Of a stretch of 64,000 nt of DNA, positions 39,556 to 49,104 are shown in pieces (the stretch's first letter is position 1; each line of letters opens with the position of its first letter). The position numbers and the translations under genes were made by a program. The stretch comes from Virgibacillus subterraneus (GTDB lineage Bacteria > Bacillota > Bacilli > Bacillales > Amphibacillaceae). The DNA lies in NCBI RefSeq assembly GCF_900110695.1, contig NZ_FOEH01000004.1:1-64000 (forward strand), read 5' to 3'. The notes under the pieces were generated by a model. It did not search any database. It saw only the letters and a program-made list of their open reading frames with translations, and was not told where the DNA came from.

Positions 39556-39584
39556 ATTATACCGAACTAATTTAGTTCATTAAA
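39556..39584 (-). promoter_or_regulatory. opuF promoter with palindromic operator in the spacer
   Basis: Minus strand TTTAAT, a 17-base spacer and TATAAT. The spacer begins with the perfect palindrome GAACTAAATTAGTTC (39564-39578). A repressor bound here would block RNA polymerase; a MarR/GbsR-type osmolyte regulator is a reasonable but unproven guess. Confidence 0.6.
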
Positions 39585-39654
39585 GGTTCTTTGAATAACT
39601 ACTTCATGGTAAAATAATATATAGCTTAATTTTTACAGGAAGGAAGGTAAGAGT

Positions 39655-40236
39655 GTGGAATATATAGTATTTGCAATTATTGCGTATTTATTGGGTTCCA
39701 TCCCATCAGGGCTTATTGTTGGTAGGCTTGGCTACAAAATTGATATCCGAGAGCATGGAAGCGGCAACCTGGGTGCAACAAATACATTTCGAATCCTAGG
39801 AATAAAAGCTGGAATCATTGTTACGATAGCAGACATTTTAAAAGGGACGGCTGCGACACTTGTCCCACTATTCTTCGATGTCGAAGTGTACCGGTTAGCA
39901 ATCGGGTTATTTGCAGTTTTAGGACACACTTATCCCTTATTCGCTAAGTTTAAAGGAGGGAAAGCAGTTGCAACATCCGGAGGAATTTTATTAGGTATCA
40001 ATCCTCTCTTATTTGCAATTATAGTTACATCTTTCATCTTAACATTATATGTTTCCAAGTATGTTTCACTATCTTCAATGATTACAGGAATCGTCGCAGT
40101 CGTTATCTCCATTATTTTACAAGATATAGGTCTTATTATTGTTACTGTTGGTTTGGCTGCTTTTGTATTTTACCGTCACAGTGAAAATATTAAACGAATT
40201 AAGAATAAAACAGAACCAAAAATTAAATGGATGTAG
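39655..40236 (+). CDS. plsY: Glycerol-3-phosphate acyltransferase PlsY
   Basis: Membrane enzyme that acylates glycerol-3-phosphate with acyl-phosphate, the first step of phosphatidate synthesis. It is 193 residues with five hydrophobic segments. Family motifs: [15 protein letters not shown] (residues 9-23), [15 protein letters not shown] (about 36-50) and [13 protein letters not shown] (about 99-111). GTG start at 39655, GGAAGG upstream. Divergent from opuF. Confidence 0.95.
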   Translation: MEYIVFAIIAYLLGSIPSGLIVGRLGYKIDIREHGSGNLGATNTFRILGIKAGIIVTIADILKGTAATLVPLFFDVEVYRLAIGLFAVLGHTYPLFAKFKGGKAVATSGGILLGINPLLFAIIVTSFILTLYVSKYVSLSSMITGIVAVVISIILQDIGLIIVTVGLAAFVFYRHSENIKRIKNKTEPKIKWM

Positions 40237-40256
40237 ACCACCATTAAGCCAAAAAA

Positions 40257-40285
40257 TTGAATATTAATTTTTGCTTAAGTATACT
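40257..40285 (+). promoter_or_regulatory. Promoter of folE2
   Basis: TTGAAT, a 17-base spacer and TATACT, about 33 bases ahead of the folE2 start. The reading is consensus-like SigA. I see no clear Zur box. Confidence 0.6.
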
Positions 40286-40318
40286 GTGGTTATGTAAGTT
40301 TAGAAAGGGGTCACCGAT

Positions 40319-41260
40319 ATGGATAAAATAAAATCATTCCCAAAAAAGCAGTTACCGAACAAAACTCAACGACATAAACTATTTGGTTCTGTACAGCCCG
40401 GCCCAAGAACGAAGCCTAGTGAAAAAAAAGAAATGGCAGATTTACAGAATACAAAAAAAGACTTCTTATTTGACCTCGATGAAGTAGGTATTGAGAATGT
40501 TAAACATCCTATTGCTGTTACGAGCAGTTTAGTACCAAATGAACAAACTACAATTGGAACATTTAAATTTTCTTCAAGTATAGATAAAGCAAGTAAAGGT
40601 ACAAATATGAGCCGGTTCACTGAACAGCTTCAATCATATTATCAAAAGGGATTTACAGTTGACCTTTTGACACTTAAAACATTTACGAAAGATTTAGCAG
40701 ATCGTTTAAAGCAATCGGACGCTGAAGTTGAGGTCAGTTTTCCCTGGTTCTATGAAAGAAAGGGACCACAATCGAATCTCCCAGGAATGAACCACGCTGA
40801 CATTACGCTCAACGTGAAATATGATGACGTTAAAGGCTATACTATACAAGCTTCACTGGCATCACTTATTACAACACTCTGTCCTTGTTCCAAGGAAATA
40901 AGTGAGTATAGTGCGCACAACCAACGTGGACTTGTTAAAATGACTGTATCACTAGCTGATGACTTTGACGAAAGATTATTAGATTGGAAAGAAACATTAC
41001 TAGAAGCAGCTGAAAGCAATGCAAGCTCCAGACTGCATCCGGTATTAAAGCGACCCGATGAAAAAATGGTTACTGAGCAGGCATACGAGAATCCACGGTT
41101 TGTGGAAGATATGGTGCGCTTGGTTGCAGCTGATATATATGAAATGCCTTTTGTCACCAAGTTCAGCGTAAAATGTCGCAATGAAGAATCTATCCATATG
41201 CATGATGCCATAGCATCAGTGACATATGACAAACTGCAAAACGAAATGAATGAAGGCTAG
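40319..41260 (+). CDS. folE2: GTP cyclohydrolase FolE2
   Basis: Type IB GTP cyclohydrolase I, opening the folate pathway by converting GTP to dihydroneopterin triphosphate. It is 313 residues. The conserved region [33 protein letters not shown] and the active-site [19 protein letters not shown] are present. FolE2 works with Mn or other metals and is Zur-controlled in B. subtilis as a zinc-sparing enzyme. The downstream yidD overlaps closely. Confidence 0.93.
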   Translation: MDKIKSFPKKQLPNKTQRHKLFGSVQPGPRTKPSEKKEMADLQNTKKDFLFDLDEVGIENVKHPIAVTSSLVPNEQTTIGTFKFSSSIDKASKGTNMSRFTEQLQSYYQKGFTVDLLTLKTFTKDLADRLKQSDAEVEVSFPWFYERKGPQSNLPGMNHADITLNVKYDDVKGYTIQASLASLITTLCPCSKEISEYSAHNQRGLVKMTVSLADDFDERLLDWKETLLEAAESNASSRLHPVLKRPDEKMVTEQAYENPRFVEDMVRLVAADIYEMPFVTKFSVKCRNEESIHMHDAIASVTYDKLQNEMNEG

Positions 41261-41264
41261 CTAT

Positions 41265-41486
41265 ATGAAGTACATCTTCATTGGTTTAATAAAATTTTAT
41301 CAAAAAGCCATTAGCCCATTTAAGCCACCAACCTGCAGATTTCTTCCAACATGCTCAGAATATGGATTGTTAGCCTTTAAAAGGTTTGGTGTTATTAAAG
41401 GAGGCTATTTAACTATTAAGCGTATAAGTAAATGCCATCCTTTTCACCCAGGTGGGGTTGATGTAGTACCAGATAAGAAAGAATAG
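41265..41486 (+). CDS. yidD: Membrane protein insertion efficiency factor YidD
   Basis: A 73-residue YidD family protein, thought to assist membrane protein insertion with YidC. The family core [20 protein letters not shown] with [13 protein letters not shown] and [14 protein letters not shown] is intact. I chose the ATG at 41265, eight bases past GAAGG; an upstream ATG at 41250 lies within folE2. Confidence 0.9.
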   Translation: MKYIFIGLIKFYQKAISPFKPPTCRFLPTCSEYGLLAFKRFGVIKGGYLTIKRISKCHPFHPGGVDVVPDKKE

Positions 41487-41517
41487 TAATCCGTAATTCT
41501 TCAAGGAGTTGAAAGGA

Positions 41518-41802
41518 TTGAATATACAAATAACTAACGAAGCTGCAAAGTGGTATAAAAAGGAATTCGAAATAGATCATCAAACACAATTACGATTTTA
41601 TGTCCGATATGGGTTTGGTGGGTTTATACCAGGATTCTCATTAGGGGTTAGCTATGACACTCCAAAAGATGTGCACACTTCATGCAATGCAGAAGGAATA
41701 AAGTTTTTTATTGAGAGTAAAGATGCTTGGTATTTTGATGATAAAGATTTAAAAATAGAATTAAATAAACAAGCACAAGAACCTGAATTTAAATACTTGT
41801 AA
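41518..41802 (+). CDS. yneR: HesB/IscA-like protein YneR
   Basis: A 94-residue member of the HesB-like YneR group. These resemble A-type iron-sulfur carriers but lack the three-cysteine signature; here only one cysteine is present (HTSCNAEGIKF). Family segments: ITNEAAKWYKKEFE, RFYVRYGFGGFIPGFSLGV and WYFDDKDLKIELN. The TTG at 41518 (NIQITNEA) gives the family N-terminus and follows AAGGAG by nine bases; the TTG at 41509 abuts that site. Function unknown. Confidence 0.85.
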   Translation: MNIQITNEAAKWYKKEFEIDHQTQLRFYVRYGFGGFIPGFSLGVSYDTPKDVHTSCNAEGIKFFIESKDAWYFDDKDLKIELNKQAQEPEFKYL

Positions 41803-41849
41803 GAGACCGACTCAAAAGGATAATTTGAGTTAACAAAATCCAAATAAAT

Positions 41850-41882
41850 AACCCCGTACCGCTATAAGAATGGTACGGGGTT
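41850..41882. terminator. Bidirectional terminator
   Basis: An eleven-pair stem (AACCCCGTACC with GGTACGGGGTT), loop GCTATAAGAAT. It lies between the convergent yneR and yneQ. Confidence 0.8.
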
Positions 41883-41965
41883 ACTTGTTTAACACTGATT
41901 TTACTTACACTAGTGGGGCTTTAGATTTTGAGAAATTACTTTTGGGTCACTCTCTTTAGTTATTG

Positions 41966-42265
41966 TTATAAGTTAAATTTTCTAAGATGACTCCATTGCT
42001 TCTCACTCGTTAGTATCGATTTTTGCTTCTCACCAAATAAGTCGAAATGGGGATATTTTTCGTCCATATGAATCCAATTAGGCTGAAGATTGTATAACTT
42101 TCCCCAAGCAATTAATTTATCTAAATCGCTACAGCCAACTTTTGTGACAGTATAGCATCCCGGAAATCGTTCATCCATCCAGTAATGTGTTAAAAAAGCA
42201 ATGCGGCCACTACTTACTTCTGATTTCCATTCTATTAGGTCTTTTCTAGCTAAACCGAAAGCCAT
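41966..42265 (-). CDS. yneQ: Conserved protein YneQ
   Basis: A 99-residue conserved Bacillaceae protein without assigned function. The sequence MAFGLARKDLIEWKSEVSSG and AFLTHYWMDERFPGCYTVTK, then HFDLFGEKQKSIL, matches the YneQ pattern. I chose the ATG at 42265, overlapping the yneP stop by one base, rather than a longer frame at 42307 that lies in yneP. Translational coupling to yneP is likely. Confidence 0.85.
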   Translation of the reverse strand: MAFGLARKDLIEWKSEVSSGRIAFLTHYWMDERFPGCYTVTKVGCSDLDKLIAWGKLYNLQPNWIHMDEKYPHFDLFGEKQKSILTSEKQWSHLRKFNL

Positions 42266-42693
42266 TAGGATTCCCCATTTATTTGTTTCATATATGCTTG
42301 ATGCCACTCAGGGAATGCTTTTCTTAAAGATATCGGACGAAATGTATCTTTATGTACAATAACATGTTTGGTTGTCCCGCTAACAGCAATATCACCATCT
42401 TGATTTATAATGTTATAAGCATAAACAGTACGAATTCCATCATATGTTTCAACCCAGGTTTCTACTGCAGTATCTTCCCCATAACGAATTGGTTTTTTAA
42501 ATGAGATTTGCGCGTCTACAACCGGGGATACAATATTTTGTTCTTCGATATCTGAATATAACAACCCTAAGTTTTTTATAAACTTTGTACGACCGATTTC
42601 AAACCAAACCAAATAGTTTGCATGATAGACAACCCCCATTTGGTCTGTTTCCTGATACCTTACTTCTATTGGTGTACGTACTTTATTCAACAA
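42265..42693 (-). CDS. yneP: Acyl-CoA thioesterase YneP
   Basis: A 142-residue hot-dog-fold thioesterase of the 4-hydroxybenzoyl-CoA thioesterase/YbgC group. The active-site line VRYQETDQMGVVYHANYLVW (residues 11-30) holds the catalytic aspartate and FEIGRTKFIKNLG follows. It probably hydrolyses short acyl-CoA esters. Precedes yneQ in an operon. ATG 42693 with GGGTGGATATTTG. Confidence 0.9.
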   Translation of the reverse strand: MLNKVRTPIEVRYQETDQMGVVYHANYLVWFEIGRTKFIKNLGLLYSDIEEQNIVSPVVDAQISFKKPIRYGEDTAVETWVETYDGIRTVYAYNIINQDGDIAVSGTTKHVIVHKDTFRPISLRKAFPEWHQAYMKQINGES

Positions 42694-42768
42694 ATATCCA
42701 CCCTTTCATTACCATTACATCCAACATTTTATCACAAATCTATGTTTAAATAGGATACTTTGCTTAGT

Positions 42769-42840
42769 TAGAAACTTGACTTATCGCCAAGTCCTTATGG
42801 CATGGCGTGTCACTTATGCAGAAGAAAGCGTTTTTACCTA
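42769..42840 (+). repeat. Two-hairpin dispersed repeat, copy 6
   Basis: AGAAACTTGACTTATCGCCA, then AAGTCC, CACTTATGCAGAAGAAAGCG. It lies 3' of tlp. Confidence 0.65.
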
Positions 42841-42850
42841 ACGGCCATAG

Positions 42851-42882
42851 AAAACCTCAAACCATTTCATGGCTTGAGGTTT
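42851..42882 (-). terminator. Terminator of tlp
   Basis: AAACCTCAAACCAT pairs imperfectly with ATGGCTTGAGGTTT around a short loop; the minus-strand tail is TTTTC. Confidence 0.65.
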
Positions 42883-42888
42883 ATCTGA

Positions 42889-43113
42889 TCATGACCTTGA
42901 TTCGTCGCTGATTTCCTGTCGCATTCCTTCAACAGCTTGTTCTCGCCGTTCGTTTTTTGCTTTTATATTTTCTTTTTCTTTACCAGATGAAAATTCCATT
43001 GTTTCATCGGCTTCTTCCATATTCTCGAGTGTATCCTGCACCATGTGCTGGAGTTTTTCCACGTTATCACTGCGATCATCAGGTTTCGGTTTGTTGTTAT
43101 GTTTATCAGTCAT
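42889..43113 (-). CDS. tlp: Small acid-soluble spore protein Tlp
   Basis: A 74-residue thioredoxin-like spore protein, made in the forespore. The family core KPDDRSDNVEKLQHMVQDTL with ENMEEADETMEFSSG and ERREQAVEGMRQEI is clear. Charged and helical, no cysteines. ATG 43113 with AAAGGAGTAGTCG. In B. subtilis it follows sspN, which I do not see here. Confidence 0.93.
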   Translation of the reverse strand: MTDKHNNKPKPDDRSDNVEKLQHMVQDTLENMEEADETMEFSSGKEKENIKAKNERREQAVEGMRQEISDESRS

Positions 43114-43202
43114 TCGACTACTCCTTTTTATTAAAATTATATCCCACCTTTTACGGTGATCTTTTCTTAATTTTTACTTTAAACCGGATATTATACAATA
43201 TT

Positions 43203-43238
43203 AAAAAGAGCATCAAATTGGGTTACAATTTAATGCTC
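43203..43238 (-). terminator. Terminator 3' of the FbpB-family gene
   Basis: GAGCATTAAATTG pairs with CAATTTGATGCTC on the minus strand with one mismatch, followed by TTTTT. Confidence 0.8.
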
Positions 43239-43294
43239 AACTTATTGATTGCTTCTCCAAAACCGAACCACTTAATTTAAGGAGACCAATGCCA

Positions 43295-43441
43295 TTATTG
43301 TTCCGTTTTCTTTTTGTTAAGCAAACGGTGCTTCATTTCAAAACCTTCCTCAATTTCTTCTAAACGTGTTCGGTCTTCTAAAATCTGCCTTCTATTTTCT
43401 TTTACCAGCTCATCAAAAGAGAGTCTTTTCTTCAGTGAAAT
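43295..43441 (-). CDS. FbpB-family small basic protein, apparent ATT start
   Basis: A 48-residue basic protein reading SLKKRLSFDELVKENRRQIL then EDRTRLEEIEEGFEMKHRLL, which matches the small FbpB group (Fur-regulated basic proteins, putative RNA-chaperone partners of an iron-sparing sRNA in B. subtilis). No ATG, GTG or TTG fits its N-terminus; an ATT at 43441 stands nine bases from AAAAAGGAG. A CTG two codons later is the alternative. It follows yneN by 55 bases and ends before a terminator. No Fur box seen. Confidence 0.6.
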   Translation of the reverse strand: MSLKKRLSFDELVKENRRQILEDRTRLEEIEEGFEMKHRLLNKKKTEQ

Positions 43442-43495
43442 AGTAATCCACTCCTTTTTACAAGTAGTATTACCATTTCTTAGTAAATATATAAT

Positions 43496-44077
43496 TTATT
43501 TTAACTTGTCTAACATTTTAGTCATATACTCATATGTCATCGGACCAGATTTATGAGGCTGTTGAATCTTGCCATCCGTTCCAATAAAATAGGTTGTCGG
43601 GATGATAGTAACACCATATTTTTCACTGGCATCCATTTTCTTATCTAAAGGGACTGGGTAAGTATAGTTATGTTTCTTAATATATTCTTTGGCTGCATCA
43701 ACACCAACTTCATTCCCTGTAAGATTCACAGCAACAACTTCTACTTCATCTTTGTGTTCTTCATAAAACTTTTGCATTTCAGGCATTTCTTTTTTACATG
43801 GGTTACACCATGATGCCCAAAAATTTAAAATAACTTTCTTCCCGCGTAAATCAGATAGTTTGAACGTGTCACCTGAAAGTGTCTGCAGTTCAAAATCTGG
43901 AGCCATTTTTCCAGGTTTAATCCCAGTCTGTCCGGGAGCTTTAATACCAGCTCCTTCAGCATTGCTCTCAGTTGTACCTGAACCACTTGATTCTTTCGTA
44001 TTATCATCAACAAAGCTAAAAATAACAATGATACTAAGTGTGACTAATACTGCTATTCCAAGTAATTGTTTTATCAT
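43496..44077 (-). CDS. yneN: Membrane-anchored thioredoxin-like protein YneN
   Basis: A 193-residue thiol-disulfide protein outside the membrane: N-terminal anchor at residues 5-22 (LGIAVLVTLSIIVIFSF), an Ala/Ser/Thr-rich linker and a thioredoxin fold with the CXXC site FWASWCNPCKKEMPEMQKF. The TlpA/ResA-like fold suggests a reductase, possibly recharged by CcdA encoded nearby. I chose the ATG at 44077 behind AGGGGATTCATA; an earlier Met at 44104 lacks a ribosome site. Confidence 0.9.
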   Translation of the reverse strand: MIKQLLGIAVLVTLSIIVIFSFVDDNTKESSGSGTTESNAEGAGIKAPGQTGIKPGKMAPDFELQTLSGDTFKLSDLRGKKVILNFWASWCNPCKKEMPEMQKFYEEHKDEVEVVAVNLTGNEVGVDAAKEYIKKHNYTYPVPLDKKMDASEKYGVTIIPTTYFIGTDGKIQQPHKSGPMTYEYMTKMLDKLK

Positions 44078-44229
44078 TATGAATCCCCTGCCTATATCCT
44101 TCAATACTCATATCGTATTGCTATTTTATGTATATGTAAAGCATATTGGAATATTGTTCATAAATACTTCATATCAGAAAACTTGGTTTATACTGATTTC
44201 TAAATTTCTTATTAATTTCCTATCAATGT

Positions 44230-44270
44230 AAAAGAGCCAATGTATCGTTAGTCCGATACATTGGCTCTTA
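44230..44270 (-). terminator. Terminator of citB
   Basis: A sixteen-pair stem (AAGAGCCAATGTATCG with CGATACATTGGCTCTT) and a six-base loop, followed on the minus strand by TTA; directly past the citB stop. Confidence 0.85.
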
Positions 44271-44275
44271 AAATT

Positions 44276-46972
44276 TTATTTAAGTTTGTTACGTAAGACC
44301 ATTTGAAGAATACCACCATGACGGTAATAATCAATTTCAACATCACTGTCAAAACGAGCAATTACATTAAATTCAGTAGTCTTGCCATCTTCAGCAACTG
44401 CTGTAACCTTAACAAGATCATGAGGTTTTACGTTCTCATCAATTTTCACATCAAATGTTTCTCTACCAGTTAAGCCTAGTTTATCAGCACTTTCACCTGC
44501 TTCAAACTGTAATGGAAGTACACCCATCATTACAAGGTTTGAACGGTGAATTCGCTCGAAACTTTCTGCAATAACAGTTTTAATACCAAGTAAATCTGTA
44601 CCTTTTGCAGCCCAATCACGTGAAGATCCCATACCGTAATCTTTGCCACCTATTACTAGTAAATCTGTACCGTTTTCCTGATATTTCATTGCAGCATCAT
44701 AAATCGGCATAATTTCTTCAGTTGGCCAATAGGTTGTGTAACCACCTTCAGTTCCTTGTGCCAATAGGTTACGTATACGAATATTAGCAAACGTACCACG
44801 CATCATTACTTCATGGTTACCACGACGTGAACCATAGGAGTTAAAGTTTCTTGGTGATACATCTTTTTCTTGCAGATACTTTCCTGCTGGCATATCTTTT
44901 GCAATAGCACCAGCTGGTGAAATGTGGTCAGTAGTAACAGAGTCTCCAAACTTACCAATAGCTCGAAGTTTGTTTAATGGCTCCACTGCCCCTTTTTCTT
45001 TAGTTAGGCCTTCAAAGAATGGTGGATTTTGAATGTACGTTGAATCATTATCCCATTCGAATAAAGGCTCATCAGTTGTTTGGATTTGATTCCATTTTTC
45101 ATTTGAATTAAATACGTTTTCATATTCTTTACGGAAAATTTCAGGTTTTACAACACTTTCTACAGTGTCTTTGATTTCTTCCATTGATGGCCATATATCA
45201 GCTAAGTAGATTGGCTCACCGTCTGCATCTGTTCCAAGTGCCTCTTTTGTTAAATCAACATCAACAGTTCCTGCGAGTGCATATGCAACAACTAATGGAG
45301 GAGATGCTAAATAGTTTGCTTTTACAAGTGGATGGATACGTCCTTCAAAGTTACGGTTACCTGATAGTACCGAAGAAACAGTCAGATCACTTTTCGAGAT
45401 AGCTTCCTCGATTTCCGGACGAAGCGGTCCTGAGTTACCAATACAAGTTGTGCAACCATAACCTACTAAGTTAAATCCTAAGTTATCAAGATATTCATTT
45501 AAACCTGAATCCTCTAAGTAACGCGTAACAACTTTAGAGCCAGGTGCAAGTGATGTCTTCACATATTCAGGCACAGTTAAACCTTTTTCGACAGCCTTTT
45601 TCGCCAATAGTCCTGCACCTAACATTACATATGGATTAGAAGTGTTTGTACACGATGTAATTGCAGCAATAGCAAGTGCACCTGTTTTCATAACAGACTC
45701 TTTATCGTTAGTATGCTTAACAATTGCCTCTTTATCAAACTCAGATTTGTCCATACCAAAACCTTGGTTACCTTCTGGTGCTGTAATTGCTTTATTAAAC
45801 TCTTTTTTCATATTGGACAAAGAAATTAAATCCTGAGGACGTTTTGGTCCGGAAAGATTTGGTTCCAACTCAGATAAATTAATTTCCACTAGTTCAGAAT
45901 ACTCAGGATCCTCTTGATCTGATGAATACCAAAGATCATTTTCTTTACTGTACTTTTCAACTAAGTCGATATGTTCTTCACTTCGTCCTGTTAGTCTCAT
46001 ATAACTTAACGATTCTTCATCTACTGGGAAGAAACCGCATGTTGCGCCGTATTCAGGAGCCATGTTTGAGATTGTTGCACGATCAGCAAGTGGCATATCT
46101 TTTAGACCAGGTCCAAAGTATTCTACAAATTTTCCAACTACTTTCTTCTCACGCAGAACCTGTGTAACCTTTAACGCTAGGTCAGTAGCAGTTGTTCCTT
46201 GTGGAAAGCTCCCAGTAAATTTAACACCAATTACTTCTGGAGCTGGAAAATAAGATGGCTGGCCAAGCATACCTGCTTCTGCTTCAATACCACCTACCCC
46301 CCAGCCAAGGACTCCCAAACCATTAATCATGGTTGTATGAGAGTCTGTACCAAATAATGTATCAGGAAACGCTTCATACGATCCATCATCATTTTCTAAG
46401 CCATGAACAACATTTGCAATGTACTCAAGGTTTACTTGGTGTACGATACCTGTTGCTGGTGGAACAGCACGATAATTTTCAAATGCCTTTTGTGCCCAAT
46501 GCAAAAATTCATAACGTTCACCATTACGTTCAAATTCAAGATCCATATTTGCTTTAAGTGCGCCCGGTGTACCGTATTGGTCCACTTGTACTGAGTGATC
46601 AATAACTAAATCAACTGGTACCTCCGGATTAATTTTATTTGGCTCTCCACCCAAGTCCACCATCGCCTTACGTAGTGAAGCAAGGTCAACAACTGCTGGA
46701 ACACCAGTAAAGTCCTGGAGGATTACACGTGATGGTTTGAAAGGAACATCTACACCTTCCCCATCCTTAGTTCCCCATTTTGATAGCCCTTCGATGTGAT
46801 CATCTTTGATAACATGACCATCTCTTTGGCGAATAAGTGATTCCAAAAGAACCCGTATCGAAAATGGCAGACGTGATACTTTTCCGAGTCCTGCATCTTC
46901 AAGTGCTTTTAATTGATAGTAATTATACGTTTTACCATTCAAATCAAACTGCTTTTTTGCATCAATTCCCAT
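44276..46972 (-). CDS. citB: Aconitate hydratase (CitB/AcnA)
   Basis: TCA-cycle aconitase, isomerising citrate to isocitrate; under iron limitation the apoenzyme can bind RNA. It is 898 residues, the IRP/AcnA class length. The 4Fe-4S cysteines lie in [14 protein letters not shown] and [14 protein letters not shown]; other hallmarks are [22 protein letters not shown]-type residues (near 210), [19 protein letters not shown] and [16 protein letters not shown] chose the ATG at 46972 (AAAGGGG upstream); a Met at 46996 overlaps that site. Single transcription unit with its own terminator. Confidence 0.97.
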   Translation of the reverse strand: MGIDAKKQFDLNGKTYNYYQLKALEDAGLGKVSRLPFSIRVLLESLIRQRDGHVIKDDHIEGLSKWGTKDGEGVDVPFKPSRVILQDFTGVPAVVDLASLRKAMVDLGGEPNKINPEVPVDLVIDHSVQVDQYGTPGALKANMDLEFERNGERYEFLHWAQKAFENYRAVPPATGIVHQVNLEYIANVVHGLENDDGSYEAFPDTLFGTDSHTTMINGLGVLGWGVGGIEAEAGMLGQPSYFPAPEVIGVKFTGSFPQGTTATDLALKVTQVLREKKVVGKFVEYFGPGLKDMPLADRATISNMAPEYGATCGFFPVDEESLSYMRLTGRSEEHIDLVEKYSKENDLWYSSDQEDPEYSELVEINLSELEPNLSGPKRPQDLISLSNMKKEFNKAITAPEGNQGFGMDKSEFDKEAIVKHTNDKESVMKTGALAIAAITSCTNTSNPYVMLGAGLLAKKAVEKGLTVPEYVKTSLAPGSKVVTRYLEDSGLNEYLDNLGFNLVGYGCTTCIGNSGPLRPEIEEAISKSDLTVSSVLSGNRNFEGRIHPLVKANYLASPPLVVAYALAGTVDVDLTKEALGTDADGEPIYLADIWPSMEEIKDTVESVVKPEIFRKEYENVFNSNEKWNQIQTTDEPLFEWDNDSTYIQNPPFFEGLTKEKGAVEPLNKLRAIGKFGDSVTTDHISPAGAIAKDMPAGKYLQEKDVSPRNFNSYGSRRGNHEVMMRGTFANIRIRNLLAQGTEGGYTTYWPTEEIMPIYDAAMKYQENGTDLLVIGGKDYGMGSSRDWAAKGTDLLGIKTVIAESFERIHRSNLVMMGVLPLQFEAGESADKLGLTGRETFDVKIDENVKPHDLVKVTAVAEDGKTTEFNVIARFDSDVEIDYYRHGGILQMVLRNKLK

Positions 46973-47180
46973 ATAAGATATACCCCTTTCTGTCATCCTT
47001 AATTGTCATATCCTTCAAGGGATTTTGACAAAAATATTATTCTACTAATATATCTTATATGAAATTATTATATAAAACAAATGTTTATTACCCGATGCCA
47101 TATATTAATAAATTATTAAAAGTGATAATAAATACTTATACTACAATAAATATAATTGGAATAATAGTTATAATTTCAAA

Positions 47181-48323
47181 TTACTTTGCTTCTTTTTGTT
47201 TTGGTAAAATAATTCTAAAAGTACTTCCTTTATTCTCATTTTGCAGTATCTCCAGCTTGCCATCATGCCTCTCAAGAATTTGTGTAGTAATCATTAACCC
47301 GAGTCCTGTACCAGATTGCTTCGTAGTGAAAAAAGGTTCTTTTAATTTATGTATAATTTCTTCAGGTATACCAGGCCCTCCGTCAATTACATCCAACAGA
47401 ATACTATCTTCACTTGTTAAAACATTTAATTGGATATTACCTGGTTCTTCCATTGCTTCTATAGCATTTTTAACGATATTTATTAGTACTTGTTTTATTT
47501 GCGAACGATCACAATAAACAGTCTGACTGCCCGTTTGTTCAAAGAGAATATCGATATTCTTGAGCTTGGCCTGGGGTCGTAAAAGCGTAATAACATCTAC
47601 AACCATTTCTTGTACTTTTTCAATTTGCTTGTTATCCGTTAGGGGTTTTGATATGAAAAGTAGTTCTGAGGTGATAGTTTCCATTTTCTCAATTTCATCA
47701 ATCATGATCTTATAATATTCTTCTTTTCTATTCACTCCAGCCTGCAGAAGCTGCAGAAACCCCTTTAATGAAGTCAAAGGATTTCGAACCTCGTGGGCGA
47801 TACCGGCAGCGAGTTGACCAGCAACTGACATCTTTTCCGAGCGAATCATCATTTCTTCTGCTTCTTTTTTATCAGTAATATCTTTTACTGCAGCAGCATA
47901 ATAAATGTTATCATTTGAATCTTTTATTTGAGAAACCAAATTCTCAGTCCATATATTTTTTCCATAAATGTTTTGGATCATTATATTAAAAAGTTGGGAT
48001 GAGTCCTGATTTGTGTCAAAATGATTTTTTATGTATGTTACATCTTCATTAGAAACTTTTTCATACCACTGTGTACCAAGCAAATCTGTTACCTTATAAC
48101 CTAGCAATTGTTCAACTGATTTAGATATGTAGATAATTCTTCCGTTTTTATCCCATATAGCTATAAATCCATTTGTGTTTTTATCTATCCATTCAAGTAT
48201 AGAAGGTGGTAACGCTGCAATATTATTAAAGAAACCTTGAGGATCAGGAGTAGTGGTGGGATTTTGTTTATTTTTGTTATTTTCTACCTGTTGGTTACTA
48301 TCTTTATTCTCCAAGGCATTCAC
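47181..48323 (-). CDS. PAS-domain sensor histidine kinase, sporulation-kinase type
   Basis: A 380-residue cytoplasmic kinase. A PAS domain spans about residues 45-155 (NTNGFIAIWDKNGRIIYISK). The H-box is QLAAGIAHEVRNPLTSLKGF (histidine near residue 178). The N, G1 and G2 boxes are IVKNAIEAM, DVIDGGPGIP and GTGLGLMI. No transmembrane segment and no cognate regulator alongside, as for KinA/KinE-type kinases feeding the Spo0F phosphorelay. That role is inferred from family pattern. Confidence 0.88.
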   Translation of the reverse strand: MNALENKDSNQQVENNKNKQNPTTTPDPQGFFNNIAALPPSILEWIDKNTNGFIAIWDKNGRIIYISKSVEQLLGYKVTDLLGTQWYEKVSNEDVTYIKNHFDTNQDSSQLFNIMIQNIYGKNIWTENLVSQIKDSNDNIYYAAAVKDITDKKEAEEMMIRSEKMSVAGQLAAGIAHEVRNPLTSLKGFLQLLQAGVNRKEEYYKIMIDEIEKMETITSELLFISKPLTDNKQIEKVQEMVVDVITLLRPQAKLKNIDILFEQTGSQTVYCDRSQIKQVLINIVKNAIEAMEEPGNIQLNVLTSEDSILLDVIDGGPGIPEEIIHKLKEPFFTTKQSGTGLGLMITTQILERHDGKLEILQNENKGSTFRIILPKQKEAK

Positions 48324-48603
48324 TCCTTATTATGGAATTTTATACAAATTAATTTTATACACTAATAAATATGACAAATTAAACTAAAATATGATAGACA
48401 TATGAATGATTTCATCCTTTTATAATTGTATAAAATTATAGTATAATTAACGTAGATTGTAAAAATTTCTTTTAAAAGGAAAATGTGATATACCTAATTA
48501 TTGTCATGTTACTATAAATAACGATAAAAATAAATGTTTCTTATGGAATATCTTGTAAATAGAGGAAATGGATTTCTTATCTAATAAAGAATCAGGTGAT
48601 ATT

Positions 48604-49029
48604 ATGTCAGTAATTGTTGATTATTTAATTGTATTGTGGGGCTTTTTACTAATATGTTTAATGGGTATTGGCGGCTTTTTTATGTTTCGCAAGTTTTTAA
48701 AGCGATTACCAAAAGAAGACGGCAAGTCGAACATGGATTGGGAAGAATACTATATGGAAAAAACAAGTCATATGTGGGAAAGTGAAGAGAAAAAATTATT
48801 AGAAGACCTTGTATCCCCTGTTCCTGAATTATTCAGGGACATTGCACGGCAAAAAATCGCCAGTAAAATCGGAGAAATTGCATTACAGAAAAAAAGAAAG
48901 AAGATCAGCCAGGATGTACTTATAGAAGGTTATATTTTAGCTACACCAAAACGAGATCATAAGTTTTTAAGAAAAAAGATGCAACAAAAGAATATAGATA
49001 TTACACCGTATGAGTATTTATTTGAATAG
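48604..49029 (+). CDS. yneK: Membrane protein YneK (DUF2621)
   Basis: A 141-residue protein with one N-terminal membrane helix (YLIVLWGFLLICLMGIGGFF) and a basic cytoplasmic part (RDIARQKIASKIGEIALQKK) typical of the DUF2621/YneK group. Function unknown. I prefer the ATG at 48604 behind AGGTGATATT; the ATG at 48568 would add twelve residues. It is the only plus-strand gene between yneR and lexA. Confidence 0.8.
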   Translation: MSVIVDYLIVLWGFLLICLMGIGGFFMFRKFLKRLPKEDGKSNMDWEEYYMEKTSHMWESEEKKLLEDLVSPVPELFRDIARQKIASKIGEIALQKKRKKISQDVLIEGYILATPKRDHKFLRKKMQQKNIDITPYEYLFE

Positions 49030-49062
49030 GAAACTTAGCAGTTAACTTTCTTAACTGCATAA

Positions 49063-49099
49063 AAAAACGCGTTTATACTTAAAGTATAAACGCGTTTTT
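49063..49099. terminator. Bidirectional terminator
   Basis: A sixteen-pair perfect stem (AAAAACGCGTTTATAC with GTATAAACGCGTTTTT) and a five-base loop. It lies between yneK and ccdC. Confidence 0.9.
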
Positions 49100-49104
49100 A
49101 GATT

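Noticed and set aside
47017-47180. Missing coat genes near citB
   Set aside because: I looked for sspO/sspP-like small genes in this gap and found no frame with a ribosome site.
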